A stretch of 64,000 nt of DNA from assembly GCF_000429965.1 (NCBI RefSeq), contig NZ_KE387005.1, positions 27,347 through 91,346 of the forward strand, written 5' to 3'. Position 1 is the first letter of the stretch, and each line of letters starts with the position of its first letter. A program made the translations under genes and the position numbers. Source of the stretch: Desulfogranum mediterraneum DSM 13871. Lineage in GTDB: Bacteria > Desulfobacterota > Desulfobulbia > Desulfobulbales > Desulfobulbaceae. Under the pieces are notes generated by a model. The model was not told the origin of the DNA. It made no database searches and was given only the letters and a program-made list of their open reading frames with translations. Positions 44,454 to 53,180 of this stretch are shown in pieces.

Positions 44454-44777
44454 ACCTTTAAGACAAAATAGAGAAAAAGCGGACACGAGTGTGTCGGGAA
44501 GGGGGCATTGGACATTGGCGGCCCGATGATCAGCCACCTTGGCAGGATCCCCTTGAATCCGGATATACCCAGCGTCAGCGTTATATCACGCATGGTAACC
44601 CGACGGCAGGCTTGACCCATCTTGGGTTGTTTGACGACAGCTCCCTTGAGCGAGCCCACATCGCTCGCCCCTGTAACCTGCTGCCCTCACAGAAGAAGAC
44701 CCTGGCGGGAAGGCGGGATCACCGGGGAGCCCCACTGGGCCACCCGAGCTCCCGCCCCCGCTCAACCAAGCCGAAGC

Positions 44778-45221
44778 TCAACCGGTAGATTGCTGCTTTT
44801 TTTTTGAGACAGCACTTTTCCGTTTGGCCACGTCCTGGGCCTTAGCCTGCTTTTGCCCCACCGTATCACCCACCTTATAGAGGGCCTTGGGAGCAGCACG
44901 ATCGACCTTGGCACCACAGCATTCATGGACATCCTCGGGACAATCGGCAATCTCCCAGCAGGGGACAAACTCAAGCAACTTCTTGAGACCGGGAATGCTG
45001 ATCCCCTCTTCATGGATAAAACGGCGAATACAGTTGATCCATTGAATGTCATCGGCCGAGAACATCCGTCGATTCCCCACATGGGCGGGTTGAATCAACC
45101 CTTCTTTTTCATAAATACGCAAGGTTCTGGGATGGACGTTCAACAACTTGGCAGCAACCCCGATGGGATAGATGGGCACATCCGGACGAACTGCCTGAAT
45201 CTCGGTCTTTTTTCTTGCCAT
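44778..45221 (-). CDS. MerR-family regulator with conserved cysteines (copy 2)
   Basis: A 147-residue paralogue of the regulator at 31229-31585. The DNA-binding part PIGVAAKLLNVHPRTLRIYEK is nearly the same, and cysteines C64, C88, C94 and C101/C102 align with C55, C79, C85 and C93 there (PCWEIADCP versus PCWNITDCP). The C-terminal tail is longer and Lys/Ala-rich. GGAGGAATT precedes the ATG. It follows nrfD copy 2 across a hairpin, as in copy 1. No terminator is evident after it. Confidence 0.88.
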   Translation of the reverse strand: MARKKTEIQAVRPDVPIYPIGVAAKLLNVHPRTLRIYEKEGLIQPAHVGNRRMFSADDIQWINCIRRFIHEEGISIPGLKKLLEFVPCWEIADCPEDVHECCGAKVDRAAPKALYKVGDTVGQKQAKAQDVAKRKSAVSKKKQQSTG

Positions 45222-45236
45222 GGTGTAATTCCTCCT

Positions 45237-45289
45237 GTCTCAAGAGACCTGAACAGGGGAGCGGGTCGCATCCCCTGTCGGCCTGAGAC
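45237..45289 (-). promoter_or_regulatory. Intercistronic hairpin between nrfD and merR (copy 2)
   Basis: Nested inverted repeats GTCTCA/TGAGAC (outer) and ACAGGGGA/TCCCCTGT (inner) between the nrfD stop and the merR start. The outer arm adjoins the merR ribosome site, so it may mask it. It has the same position as the hairpin of module 1 but a different sequence. Confidence 0.55.
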
Positions 45290-45292
45290 ATA

Positions 45293-46486
45293 TCAGTGAT
45301 CTTCGGAAAGATGACCGCGAAACATCCGCTCGCCTAACATGAACAACACCGCACAGAAGGTAAACCCGGACAGGGTGATGACCCACTCATGGAGGGTTGG
45401 CGTGTAGGGCAAGAGATGTGGCAGATCGATGATATTCAACTCATGAAACCCTGGTACCACCTGACCGACAACCACCAGATCATAACGCATGAAGAAGATA
45501 CCGATGATACTGGAAGCCGAACCAATGGCAAGGGCGGTGACGTTTCTGGCCTTTACCGCCAGAATGATCACAAAGGGGATAACCAATCCCATGGCCACCT
45601 CGCCGAACCAAAAGTTCTTGGCATAGGGTCCGCTGATCAGGGACATGATGGCCTCATATTTTCCCGGAGGATGACCGGAGACACCGGTGATAAACTTCCA
45701 GGTGGTGAAAAACATGATAACCACATACAAAAGAGCGCCAAGCTTGGCAACGGCAAAAAGCGAATTTTGCAACTCTGTGCTCATTTTCCAGCCATTTATC
45801 TTGTAACCCAGCCAGTGAAAGAAGATCACCGTGGCACAACCCGACATCATGGCCGAGGTGATAAAATAGATGGGCATATAGGGCCCGTGCCAGAACTCAC
45901 GGCCGTTGAGCAGCCCAAAGACCGCGCCCAGATTGGAATGGGCAGCCACACCGGCAATCACACCAAGCAGACCCAGCATCCCAGCTACCTTGTGCTTGCC
46001 GGCCTGGAGGAGGGCAAACTCGATAAGCATGAAAAAGAGGTAGGCCCCGTAGAGGGTTCCCATCCACCAGATACTGGAGGTCAGGTTGGGCGAGATGATG
46101 TTGTAGATGGCCATCCGCCAGGGATTTTCGATCTCAAAGGCGATAACCAAAAACCCTGAGATGATCGTGGCAATCGCCAGAAAAACAGAACGCTTGGCAA
46201 TGGGTTGAAAGACCTTGAAGCCAAAGACGTGGCCAATGGAAGAGACCAGACAGAGACCGGTGGAGGTAACGACGAAAAAGACGTAGGCCGCCAAGAGCAG
46301 TCCCCAGGGCACCTCCCTGGTGACCCCGTAGGCATGCTCATGGCCAATGAACATCGCATGCACCCCAAAGATAACACCCACCAGGGTAAGCAGCCCAAAA
46401 AGCCCCACCACCCCGTTATAGACACCTGATTCCTTCCCTGCAAGGCCACCCTCCTGGGGCAAGACCTTGGTTAAAATATTCTCCAT
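45293..46486 (-). CDS. NrfD/PsrC-family quinone-interacting membrane subunit (copy 2)
   Basis: A 397-residue membrane protein and paralogue of the one at 31663-32850, with the same landmarks (GHEHAYGVTREVPWGLLL and NPWRMAIYNIISPN..SSIWWMG) and about ten helices. Here no FeS or cytochrome gene is adjacent, so it must use partners encoded elsewhere or replace copy 1 under other conditions. GGAGGGTGAATAG precedes the ATG. A MerR gene follows on the same strand. The two copies differ enough to be an old duplication. Confidence 0.92.
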   Translation of the reverse strand: MENILTKVLPQEGGLAGKESGVYNGVVGLFGLLTLVGVIFGVHAMFIGHEHAYGVTREVPWGLLLAAYVFFVVTSTGLCLVSSIGHVFGFKVFQPIAKRSVFLAIATIISGFLVIAFEIENPWRMAIYNIISPNLTSSIWWMGTLYGAYLFFMLIEFALLQAGKHKVAGMLGLLGVIAGVAAHSNLGAVFGLLNGREFWHGPYMPIYFITSAMMSGCATVIFFHWLGYKINGWKMSTELQNSLFAVAKLGALLYVVIMFFTTWKFITGVSGHPPGKYEAIMSLISGPYAKNFWFGEVAMGLVIPFVIILAVKARNVTALAIGSASSIIGIFFMRYDLVVVGQVVPGFHELNIIDLPHLLPYTPTLHEWVITLSGFTFCAVLFMLGERMFRGHLSEDH

Positions 46487-47565
46487 AACTATTCACCCTC
46501 CAAACATGTTTTGAATATCTCGTCCCTCTGAAGGCTCGCTCGACAAAACGCCTTGTCTTGCCAAGCAACCCTCAACTCCATCACGACCAAGCAGGTCGCC
46601 AACCATTGCCTTCAACGGTCAGGGTACGTCACTTTCTTCTCTGAGAGATTGCAACACAGGCTTTACCTTGAGATCAAACAGAGTATGGAGAGCAGAACCA
46701 CCTAACCAGACCAAGAGAAAAACGAACGCTTCCATAAATGCCTCCATGTCAAAACCAGTTGTCAATCGTCGGGGTTTATTGGCGGATAAGCACCCAACGA
46801 GCCCTTCTTGTTTTCTTCACCTCCCTGCATCAGGTTTATCGAACAGTATTATTTCCAGCTCTAAGCAAATTATTATCTCTGCCGCACACCGGTGTCAAGA
46901 ACTTTACACACCAACATCTATCTTTTATATAAATCAACGACGCAGAATACGCCCAAGAAAGAGCGGTAACATAATGGAAAATTTCTATTTCCGCTCCCAA
47001 ATACGGTAAAACAGATAGCTATACTACTTTGAAAAAAAATTCCACTGAAAAATTCAAGCAGGCGCCCTTTGCCACCCTGCCCACTGGATGACGCACAATG
47101 CGCCCTCACCTGCCATCCAAAGGCAAACAGTGCGCCCAAAGCGGTGAACCGTCGCCAGCCGCCCGGTCGTCCCCGGAAAGCAGAGCCGCAGCCAATAACA
47201 CAAAAAAACAATGCTTTACCCCGGAAAAACAACCCACCCCTCCCTTTCTGGAGCTCGGGCATGCTTCATGCATAAAAAAACAAGCAATTCGCACCTAACC
47301 GTGAGAAAGCGTGAATCCCTCCAGAGTGGCGGCTCTGGAGGGATTTTTCCTCACCTTCCTGCTCCAGTTCCCTGCTTTACCTTTGACTAAATTTGTGGTA
47401 GCTCAACCTGCGAGGGTTGACGGTGATCATGCGAGTGCGCCTGGATAAACCTGGCTAAGGGATATCTAGGCCAAGCCCATCCCAATATCATTCCCTCTGT
47501 TTTGTCCGGTGATTTCCCTTGGCTCGCTGCATCTAGTTTTTCACCCTCATCTCAGGAGAATTTTT
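46487..47565. other. Intergenic region with an orphan terminator
   Basis: About 1.08 kb between the divergent nrfD copy 2 and ftsH. Several short frames (46668-47009 +, 46918-47262 -, 47069-47298 +) lack family features and ribosome sites. A perfect terminator at 47314-47348 (plus strand) has no gene before it, which may mean a small RNA in roughly 46950-47350. Confidence 0.55.
47314..47348 (+). terminator. Orphan rho-independent terminator
   Basis: A perfect 13-bp stem AATCCCTCCAGAG/CTCTGGAGGGATT, loop TGGCGG, then TTTCC. It is a strong signal on the plus strand, about 220 nt before ftsH, with no upstream coding gene on that strand for over 3 kb. Confidence 0.88.
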
Positions 47566-49362
47566 GTGCGCCAATTCTACAAAAACCTTTCCATCTGGCT
47601 CATCATCGCCCTGGTTGCCCTCTTTGCCTTCAACGCCCTCAAGCAACAGCCCGAGGTGTTTCACCAGGTCCCGTACAACGTTTTTTTAAAGAAAGCTGAA
47701 ACAGGATTTCTTCCGGAGGTGACCCTGACCGACAACGTGGTTACCTGGGCCACCCCGGACGGCAGCAAATACCGGAGTGTCCTTCCCCCGGACCATCAGC
47801 TCATCCGCAAGTTAATCTCCAGCAACGTCACCCTGAATGTGGAAAAGGTCGACCAGCCCCCCTGGTACCTGGTCAGCATCCTGAACTGGCTGCCCTTTGT
47901 ACTGCTCTTTTTCATCTGGCTGCTGTTCATCCGCAAAAAAAGCGACCAGCCCGGGGGCAAGGCCATGGCCTTCGGCAAGAGCAGGGCCAAGCTGGTGGAC
48001 CCTGAACACTCCAAGGTTACCCTGGATGACGTGGCCGGCATCGAAGAGGCCAAGGAAGAGGTCAGGGAAATCGTAGCGTTCCTCAGGAACCCGGACACCT
48101 TTACCCAGGCCGGCGCTCGGATTCCCAGCGGCGTCTTGCTCTACGGGGAGCCGGGCACTGGCAAGACCCTGCTGGCCAAGGCCATTGCCGGCGAGGCAGG
48201 GGTCCCCTTTTTCTCCATCAGCGGTTCCAACTTCGTGGAGATGTATGTGGGCATCGGCGCCTCCAGGGTGCGGGACCTCTTCAGGGAGGGCAAGAAGAAG
48301 GCGCCCTGTATCCTCTTTATCGATGAGATCGATGCCGTGGGACGTCATCGCAGCTCCGGAGGCGGGGCCGGCGGTAACGATGAACGGGAACAGACCCTGA
48401 ATCAGCTGCTGGTGGAGATGGATGGCTTTGAGGCCAATGATCACGTCATCGTGGTCGCGGCCACCAACCGGCAGGATATCCTGGATCCGGCCCTGCTCAG
48501 GCCGGGCCGTTTTGACCGCCAGGTGATGGTGCCCCTGCCCGATGTGGGCGGCAGGGAGAAGATCCTCCAGGTCCATGCCCAGCGAACCATGGTGGCCGAA
48601 GATGTCCATTGGCAGACCATTGCCAAGGGAACCCCGGGATTTTCCGGTGCTCAACTGGCCAACATGATCAACGAGGCTGCCCTGCTGATGACCCGCCGGC
48701 AGGCTCCGGCCATTGACATGGAGATCCTGGAGGCGGCTAAGGACAAGGTGCTGATGGGCGCGGAACGACGCAGCCTGATCATCACCGATCGCGAAAAGAA
48801 GGTGACCGCCTACCACGAAGCCGGCCATGCCCTGGTTGCCTGGATGCTCCCAGGGGCGGATCCGGTACACAAGGTCACCATCATCCCCAGGGGCAGAGCT
48901 CTGGGGGTCACCATGCAGCTGCCCGACGAGGAGCGCAACTCCCAGGACCGAACCTACCTGACCAGCACCCTCTGCACCCTGTTGGGCGGTCGGGTTGCCG
49001 AAGAGATCGTCTTTAACGAAATCACCACCGGTGCCGGTAATGACATCGAGCGGGTCTCCGACATTGCCCGCAAGATGGTCTGTGAATGGGGCATGAGTGA
49101 AGTTGCAGGCCCACTGACCTTCAGGGGTGCCGACCCGCTCAACGGTCAACCCGGCCCTATCATCAGTGAAGACACGGCCGTGATGATTGACAGGGAAGTG
49201 AAAAACCTGGTCCAGTCCGCTTACAGCCGGGCCAGATCGATCCTCCTGGAACATCGCGACCTGCTGGATACGATCAGCACAGCCCTGCTGGAACAGGAAA
49301 CCATCTCCCGTCAGGATATCCTGACCCTGGTTGAACAACACTCAGGAACGCACCATGATTAG
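47566..49362 (+). CDS. ftsH: ATP-dependent zinc metalloprotease FtsH
   Basis: A 598-residue inner-membrane AAA+ protease for quality control of membrane and regulatory proteins. Two N-terminal membrane helices (about 10-27 and 110-128) enclose a short periplasmic domain. The AAA domain has Walker A GEPGTGKT, Walker [10 protein letters not shown], the pore loop near FVEMYVG and the [23 protein letters not shown]. The protease zinc site is HEAGH. The GTG at 47566 with AGGAG upstream is chosen. It is slightly shorter than typical FtsH and overlaps the octaheme cytochrome gene by 8 nt, an uncommon pairing that suggests a second, specialised FtsH. Confidence 0.95.
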   Translation: MRQFYKNLSIWLIIALVALFAFNALKQQPEVFHQVPYNVFLKKAETGFLPEVTLTDNVVTWATPDGSKYRSVLPPDHQLIRKLISSNVTLNVEKVDQPPWYLVSILNWLPFVLLFFIWLLFIRKKSDQPGGKAMAFGKSRAKLVDPEHSKVTLDDVAGIEEAKEEVREIVAFLRNPDTFTQAGARIPSGVLLYGEPGTGKTLLAKAIAGEAGVPFFSISGSNFVEMYVGIGASRVRDLFREGKKKAPCILFIDEIDAVGRHRSSGGGAGGNDEREQTLNQLLVEMDGFEANDHVIVVAATNRQDILDPALLRPGRFDRQVMVPLPDVGGREKILQVHAQRTMVAEDVHWQTIAKGTPGFSGAQLANMINEAALLMTRRQAPAIDMEILEAAKDKVLMGAERRSLIITDREKKVTAYHEAGHALVAWMLPGADPVHKVTIIPRGRALGVTMQLPDEERNSQDRTYLTSTLCTLLGGRVAEEIVFNEITTGAGNDIERVSDIARKMVCEWGMSEVAGPLTFRGADPLNGQPGPIISEDTAVMIDREVKNLVQSAYSRARSILLEHRDLLDTISTALLEQETISRQDILTLVEQHSGTHHD

Positions 49363-50803
49363 CCAGACAACACGACCCCTCATCATTGTCGCCTCGCTCT
49401 GCCTCCTGCTGAGCCAGACGGCCCTGGCCGCCCCCAGCCAACATGACCAGCTCAAAGGTCCCTTTACCACGGTGGCCCAAGTCAGCCGGCAATGCCTCAG
49501 CTGCCATGCCAGGGAGGGAGAAGAGCTCCTCCACTCCAGCCACTGGACCTGGAAGCGCCAACGCCTTCTCAACGGGCAAAAAGAGGTCAGCTACAGCAAG
49601 AACAACGGACTGTCCACCTTTGCCCTGGCCGCCGGCGCCAACCCGAGTAAGTGCCTGAGCTGCCACATCAGCTCTAACCTCCTGGACCAGGATTTTGATC
49701 CCACCTCGGCGGAGAATATCGACTGTCTGGTCTGCCACGATACCAGCGGCAACTATAGCCGCGAACAGGGACGACCGGCTCCGGGATTGGACCTGGCGGC
49801 CATTGCACGCCAGGTCGGCATCCCCACAGCAGCGAACTGCCTGAGCTGCCACGGCCCGGCAGGAGACAGCGGAGGCAGCAAACTCCACCCCGGTATCGAG
49901 GCTGATGTCCACCTGCAGCCAGACGGAGCCGGGCTCTCCTGCCAAGATTGCCACCCGACCCAGGGTAAGCACAGCTTTGTCCGACTGCTGAGTTCGCCCC
50001 CTGGCCTGCAACAGCAAAGCGGCTGTGCCGCCTGTCACTCCTCCAGCCCCCACGCTCAGCAGCAACTCAACCGGCACACTGAAACCATCAGCTGCAGCAG
50101 CTGCCACATCCCCTGGTACGGCTCAGACCAGGCGGCTCTGGTCGGTTGGAACTGGCTGTTGCGGAGTGCTCAGCCGCTCTATCAGCAACAGGGAAAGAGC
50201 AGGACCGCACTGATGTCGGCCAACGGCATCTTCCGGGCAAGGATGATCCAGCCCAGCTATCTCTGGGACAGCGGTATGGATACCATCTATCGGCGCGGCG
50301 ACAAGATCGAACAGGCAGGTACCACCGTGCTCCAGGGGCCCGCGCCGCGTACTGCCCGCTCCACCATTGCCCCCTTTAGCGCGGTCTTTGCCACCCAGAG
50401 TATGGACAGGAAATATCGCTACCTGATCTCTCCGCTCCTTTCCCCGGAAAGCAGCCTGACCCTGCTCAGCGCCAACCGGCAGGAGGCAGCCCGTGAAGGG
50501 ATGCGCAAACTCCGCCTGCCCTTCAGCGGCGAGATCGCCTACACCTCAACCGTCAGCTTCCACCGACTCAACCATGGAGTACGCCCTGCAGCTGAGGCCC
50601 TGGACTGTATGGATTGCCACGGGAAGACCAGCCGGCTGGACTGGCCGGCACTGGGTTATGAAATGGACCCCTGGCAGGATCTCCCCCGCCCGGGCAGGGC
50701 GACCCAGGCCCCAGGCCAAAGCGATCCAGGGGATGCACCCCAGCTGAAGATAGCCCCCATCCGTGAGATCATTTTACCGGAAGAGGGAAGCGAGCAGCCA
50801 TAG
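49355..50803 (+). CDS. Octaheme cytochrome, tetrathionate reductase (OTR)-like
   Basis: A 482-residue periplasmic cytochrome. A Sec signal peptide (about 1-25, ending TALAAP) is followed by eight CXXCH sites (CLSCH, CLSCH, CLVCH, CLSCH, CQDCH, CAACH, CSSCH, CMDCH). The segments HSSHWTWKRQ, NIDCLVCHDTSGNYSRE, DLAAIARQVG..TAANCLSCH and VHLQPDG match the layout of octaheme tetrathionate reductases, which reduce tetrathionate, nitrite or hydroxylamine in vitro. The family active-site heme has a CXXCK motif; here all eight are CXXCH, so the activity may differ. The ATG overlaps ftsH, with AGGA seven bases upstream. Confidence 0.88.
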   Translation: MISQTTRPLIIVASLCLLLSQTALAAPSQHDQLKGPFTTVAQVSRQCLSCHAREGEELLHSSHWTWKRQRLLNGQKEVSYSKNNGLSTFALAAGANPSKCLSCHISSNLLDQDFDPTSAENIDCLVCHDTSGNYSREQGRPAPGLDLAAIARQVGIPTAANCLSCHGPAGDSGGSKLHPGIEADVHLQPDGAGLSCQDCHPTQGKHSFVRLLSSPPGLQQQSGCAACHSSSPHAQQQLNRHTETISCSSCHIPWYGSDQAALVGWNWLLRSAQPLYQQQGKSRTALMSANGIFRARMIQPSYLWDSGMDTIYRRGDKIEQAGTTVLQGPAPRTARSTIAPFSAVFATQSMDRKYRYLISPLLSPESSLTLLSANRQEAAREGMRKLRLPFSGEIAYTSTVSFHRLNHGVRPAAEALDCMDCHGKTSRLDWPALGYEMDPWQDLPRPGRATQAPGQSDPGDAPQLKIAPIREIILPEEGSEQP

Positions 50804-50833
50804 GCAGACAAGAGGGGCAGCACCCTTTAGGGA

Positions 50834-51355
50834 TTATCTTCGCCGTTTCCACTGCCAGGGCGGCTGGGGATGTTCACCCCTCCACAGCCCCCGTCTCGCC
50901 TTCCTGGCCTGTTGCTGATCCTTGTCCAGTTTGGCGCAGAGTTTGCGCTCGCGGCAGTACCTGGGATAGACCCAGGCAAGGCCCTTGCGTACCAGCTCCC
51001 GGTTGACCAGGCGACCTCGACTCTTGACCAAGGCAACCGTCCTGCCATAGCGGTCAACATCCCGCGGCAGGACGGTTACCGTCTTTTTAAGTGTCAGGGC
51101 GCTGGTATAGCTTCGTGCCTGCTGACCATAGGCCTGCCGATACTCCGGCGCATCGATACCGTACAGCCTGATCTCGTAGATCCTGTTCCCCCGCTTGATC
51201 TGCAGGGAATCCCCATCCAAGACCTTGAGCACGTACCCGTGCCAGCACCAGCCACGGGTCCCAGGCACAAGGAGAAGGAACAGACTCATCACCAGAACCT
51301 TCCACCACCAGCCCCTGAACTGCAACCAGGATCCCCTGTCTACGCCCTCACTCAT
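50834..51355 (-). CDS. Thermonuclease (SNase) family protein
   Basis: A 173-residue exported nuclease. An N-terminal hydrophobic segment (about 18-35) is a signal or anchor. The OB-fold nuclease core has DGDSLQIKRG (calcium and catalytic side), IRLYGIDAPE and DRYGRTVALV, in the order of staphylococcal nuclease. It probably degrades DNA or RNA outside the cytoplasm. The ATG at 51355 follows GGAGGGG. It converges with the cytochrome gene, 30 nt away. Confidence 0.9.
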   Translation of the reverse strand: MSEGVDRGSWLQFRGWWWKVLVMSLFLLLVPGTRGWCWHGYVLKVLDGDSLQIKRGNRIYEIRLYGIDAPEYRQAYGQQARSYTSALTLKKTVTVLPRDVDRYGRTVALVKSRGRLVNRELVRKGLAWVYPRYCRERKLCAKLDKDQQQARKARRGLWRGEHPQPPWQWKRRR

Positions 51356-51589
51356 CACCACCCCTCCAACTTCCCTCTGGTGCAGCATCTCAAGCCGCTC
51401 CTGGCCTTCGAGCGCTGCTGAGGCCCCTGTTTTCCCTTGTCAATAAAATGACACTTTTTAGGGAAGCATCTTGTTTTTCTGCTGCCACCTATGGTACGGT
51501 TGACAGTAATTCAGTCGATACCAAAGTAGCCCTGCCCAGCCTGGACAGGCTCTCATCGTAAAAAAAAAGCCTGCAAGAGTACACTCCCC

Positions 51590-52072
51590 ATGGTCGAGCC
51601 CCGACTCAATGATAATGAAGAGAAAACCAGGGACTTAATTCTCAGCCTGCCGCTCTTTGACGCCTTCAAGGTGGATGAGTTGGATATCTTGGCCAAGCAT
51701 ATGAACTACACAGAGATCCTTCGAGGTGACTACCTTTTTACAGAGGGAGACAAGGGGGACTACATGTGCTTTGTGATCCGCGGCCTGCTGGATGTCCTCA
51801 AAAAAACCACCACCGGTGATTACCGGGTCATTGCCCGGCTCGGCAAGGGAAACACCATCGGTGAGATGTCGATCATCGACAAGTCCCCTCGCTCGGCCAG
51901 TGTCATAGCCCGCCAACCAACCGTTGTCATTATCTTGACCAAAAAAGGATTTGATATCCTGACCGATCGCCACCCGACCCTGGGCATAACCCTCCTTAAA
52001 AAAATCATGCGCCTGCTCAGCCTGAATATGCGTCGAACCACCAGTAAACTTGCAGACAATCTGAGCCAATAA
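51590..52072 (+). CDS. Cyclic nucleotide-binding domain protein
   Basis: A 160-residue protein with a single Crp-type sensor domain (about 20-140). The phosphate-binding cassette GEMSIIDKSPRSASV keeps the Glu and Arg that bind cyclic nucleotides. There is no helix-turn-helix, so it must act on another protein. It lies 5 nt before a sigma-54 activator without a sensory domain, so together they may form a split cNMP-responsive regulator; this is inferred only from adjacency. Confidence 0.9.
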   Translation: MVEPRLNDNEEKTRDLILSLPLFDAFKVDELDILAKHMNYTEILRGDYLFTEGDKGDYMCFVIRGLLDVLKKTTTGDYRVIARLGKGNTIGEMSIIDKSPRSASVIARQPTVVIILTKKGFDILTDRHPTLGITLLKKIMRLLSLNMRRTTSKLADNLSQ

Positions 52073-52077
52073 GGGCC

Positions 52078-53139
52078 ATGGCAACCAACTTTTATGGCCT
52101 GATCGGCAAAAGCGCCTGCATGCAACAGCTCTTTCAGCTGATTGCCAAACTGGCCGAAGACGACTTGAGCACGGTCCTGATCCAGGGAGAATCAGGCACA
52201 GGCAAGGAACTGGTGGCCAAGGCCATCCACGCCCATAGCCCCCGTCAGAAGCACAACTTCGTCCCTGTCAACTGCGCCGCCATCCCGGAGGACCTGCTGG
52301 AAAGCGAGCTGTTCGGCTATACCAAGGGCGCCTTTACCGGGGCCAGCGGGGCCAAGATAGGTCGGATCGAGTATGCCAACGGCGGGTCGCTGTTCCTCGA
52401 TGAAATCGGTGATATGAAACCGGTTTTGCAAGCCAAACTGCTCAGGGTTCTCCAGGAGCGTGAATTTGAACCGGTGGGCGGTTTAAAGCCGATCCCGGTC
52501 AACGTCCGGGTCATAGCAGCCACCCATCGCAACCTTGAAGAGCTGGTTGCCCAGGGAAAGTTTCGTGAAGACCTCTACTACCGACTCAGCGTCATCCCGG
52601 TCGTCATTCCCCCTTTGCGGGAGCGCCGCGACGATATCCCCATCCTGATCGAACACTTCATCAGCAACTTCGCCAAGACCAGGGAGAAAAGCCTCCTTGG
52701 CTTTGACCTGGCCGCCATGCAGACCCTGGCCAACCTCTCCTGGCGGGGAAATGTCCGGGAGCTGGAAAATCTGGTCCAGCATATGACCATCCTCTACAGC
52801 GGCAACCATGTCAGCTACAGTGATCTGCCCGAGAAATACCGCAACGGTAACAGTGATCCCCTGCAGCAGGCTGCAGAGAAGCACCAGGGTGAGGACAACG
52901 GACTCCAACCGGAACAACTGCCGCTCTTCTCGGCAGCCCCTAGCGCCGACAGGCAGGAATCATGGCCGGAAGAGGGCATTGACTTCAATGCCCTGGTCAA
53001 TGATTTTGAAACCCAGCTGATCGTCCATGCCCTCAAGGTAACCCAGGGCAATAAAAAAGAGGCCGCCCGTATCCTCAACCTGAAGCGAACCACCCTCCTG
53101 GAAAAGATCAAAAAGAAGGAGCTGAAAGCCGAGAGCTGA
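52078..53139 (+). CDS. Sigma-54 activator lacking a sensor domain
   Basis: A 353-residue enhancer-binding protein consisting of an AAA+ domain from residue 7 and a C-terminal Fis-type helix-turn-helix (ETQLIVHALKVTQGNKKEAARILNLKRTTL, shortened here as the 310-345 region). It has Walker A GESGTGKE, an intact GAFTGA loop, Walker B SLFLDEIGD and the arginine-finger region. The PspF-like layout means control must come in trans, perhaps from the cNMP-binding protein encoded just upstream. Given the flagellar genes that follow, a role as flagellar master activator is plausible but unproven. Convergent with the double-CheX gene. Confidence 0.9.
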   Translation: MATNFYGLIGKSACMQQLFQLIAKLAEDDLSTVLIQGESGTGKELVAKAIHAHSPRQKHNFVPVNCAAIPEDLLESELFGYTKGAFTGASGAKIGRIEYANGGSLFLDEIGDMKPVLQAKLLRVLQEREFEPVGGLKPIPVNVRVIAATHRNLEELVAQGKFREDLYYRLSVIPVVIPPLRERRDDIPILIEHFISNFAKTREKSLLGFDLAAMQTLANLSWRGNVRELENLVQHMTILYSGNHVSYSDLPEKYRNGNSDPLQQAAEKHQGEDNGLQPEQLPLFSAAPSADRQESWPEEGIDFNALVNDFETQLIVHALKVTQGNKKEAARILNLKRTTLLEKIKKKELKAES

Positions 53140-53180
53140 GACGCTCCATACCCTCAGGCTCCCGGGGATACCCTCAGGCC

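Larger units (their letters stand above)
43813..44777. other. Repeat-rich region without confident genes
   Basis: About 965 nt. It has a GC palindrome at 43915-43938, its relative at 44031-44060, a direct repeat ATGGTTTAGGAG at 44204-44215 and 44234-44245, and a 16-G run at 44438-44453. Frames at 43975-44340 (+), 44423-44659 (-) and 44489-44788 (+) show no family features. The area looks like decayed or accessory sequence. Confidence 0.55.

Noticed and set aside
44489-44788. 99-codon plus-strand frame and overlapping minus-strand frames around the G tract
   Set aside because: Low-complexity, mutually overlapping frames with no recognisable domain; the tract length alone determines their extent.
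46668-47262. Overlapping frames upstream of ftsH
   Set aside because: They overlap on opposite strands, lack ribosome sites and show no conserved motif.
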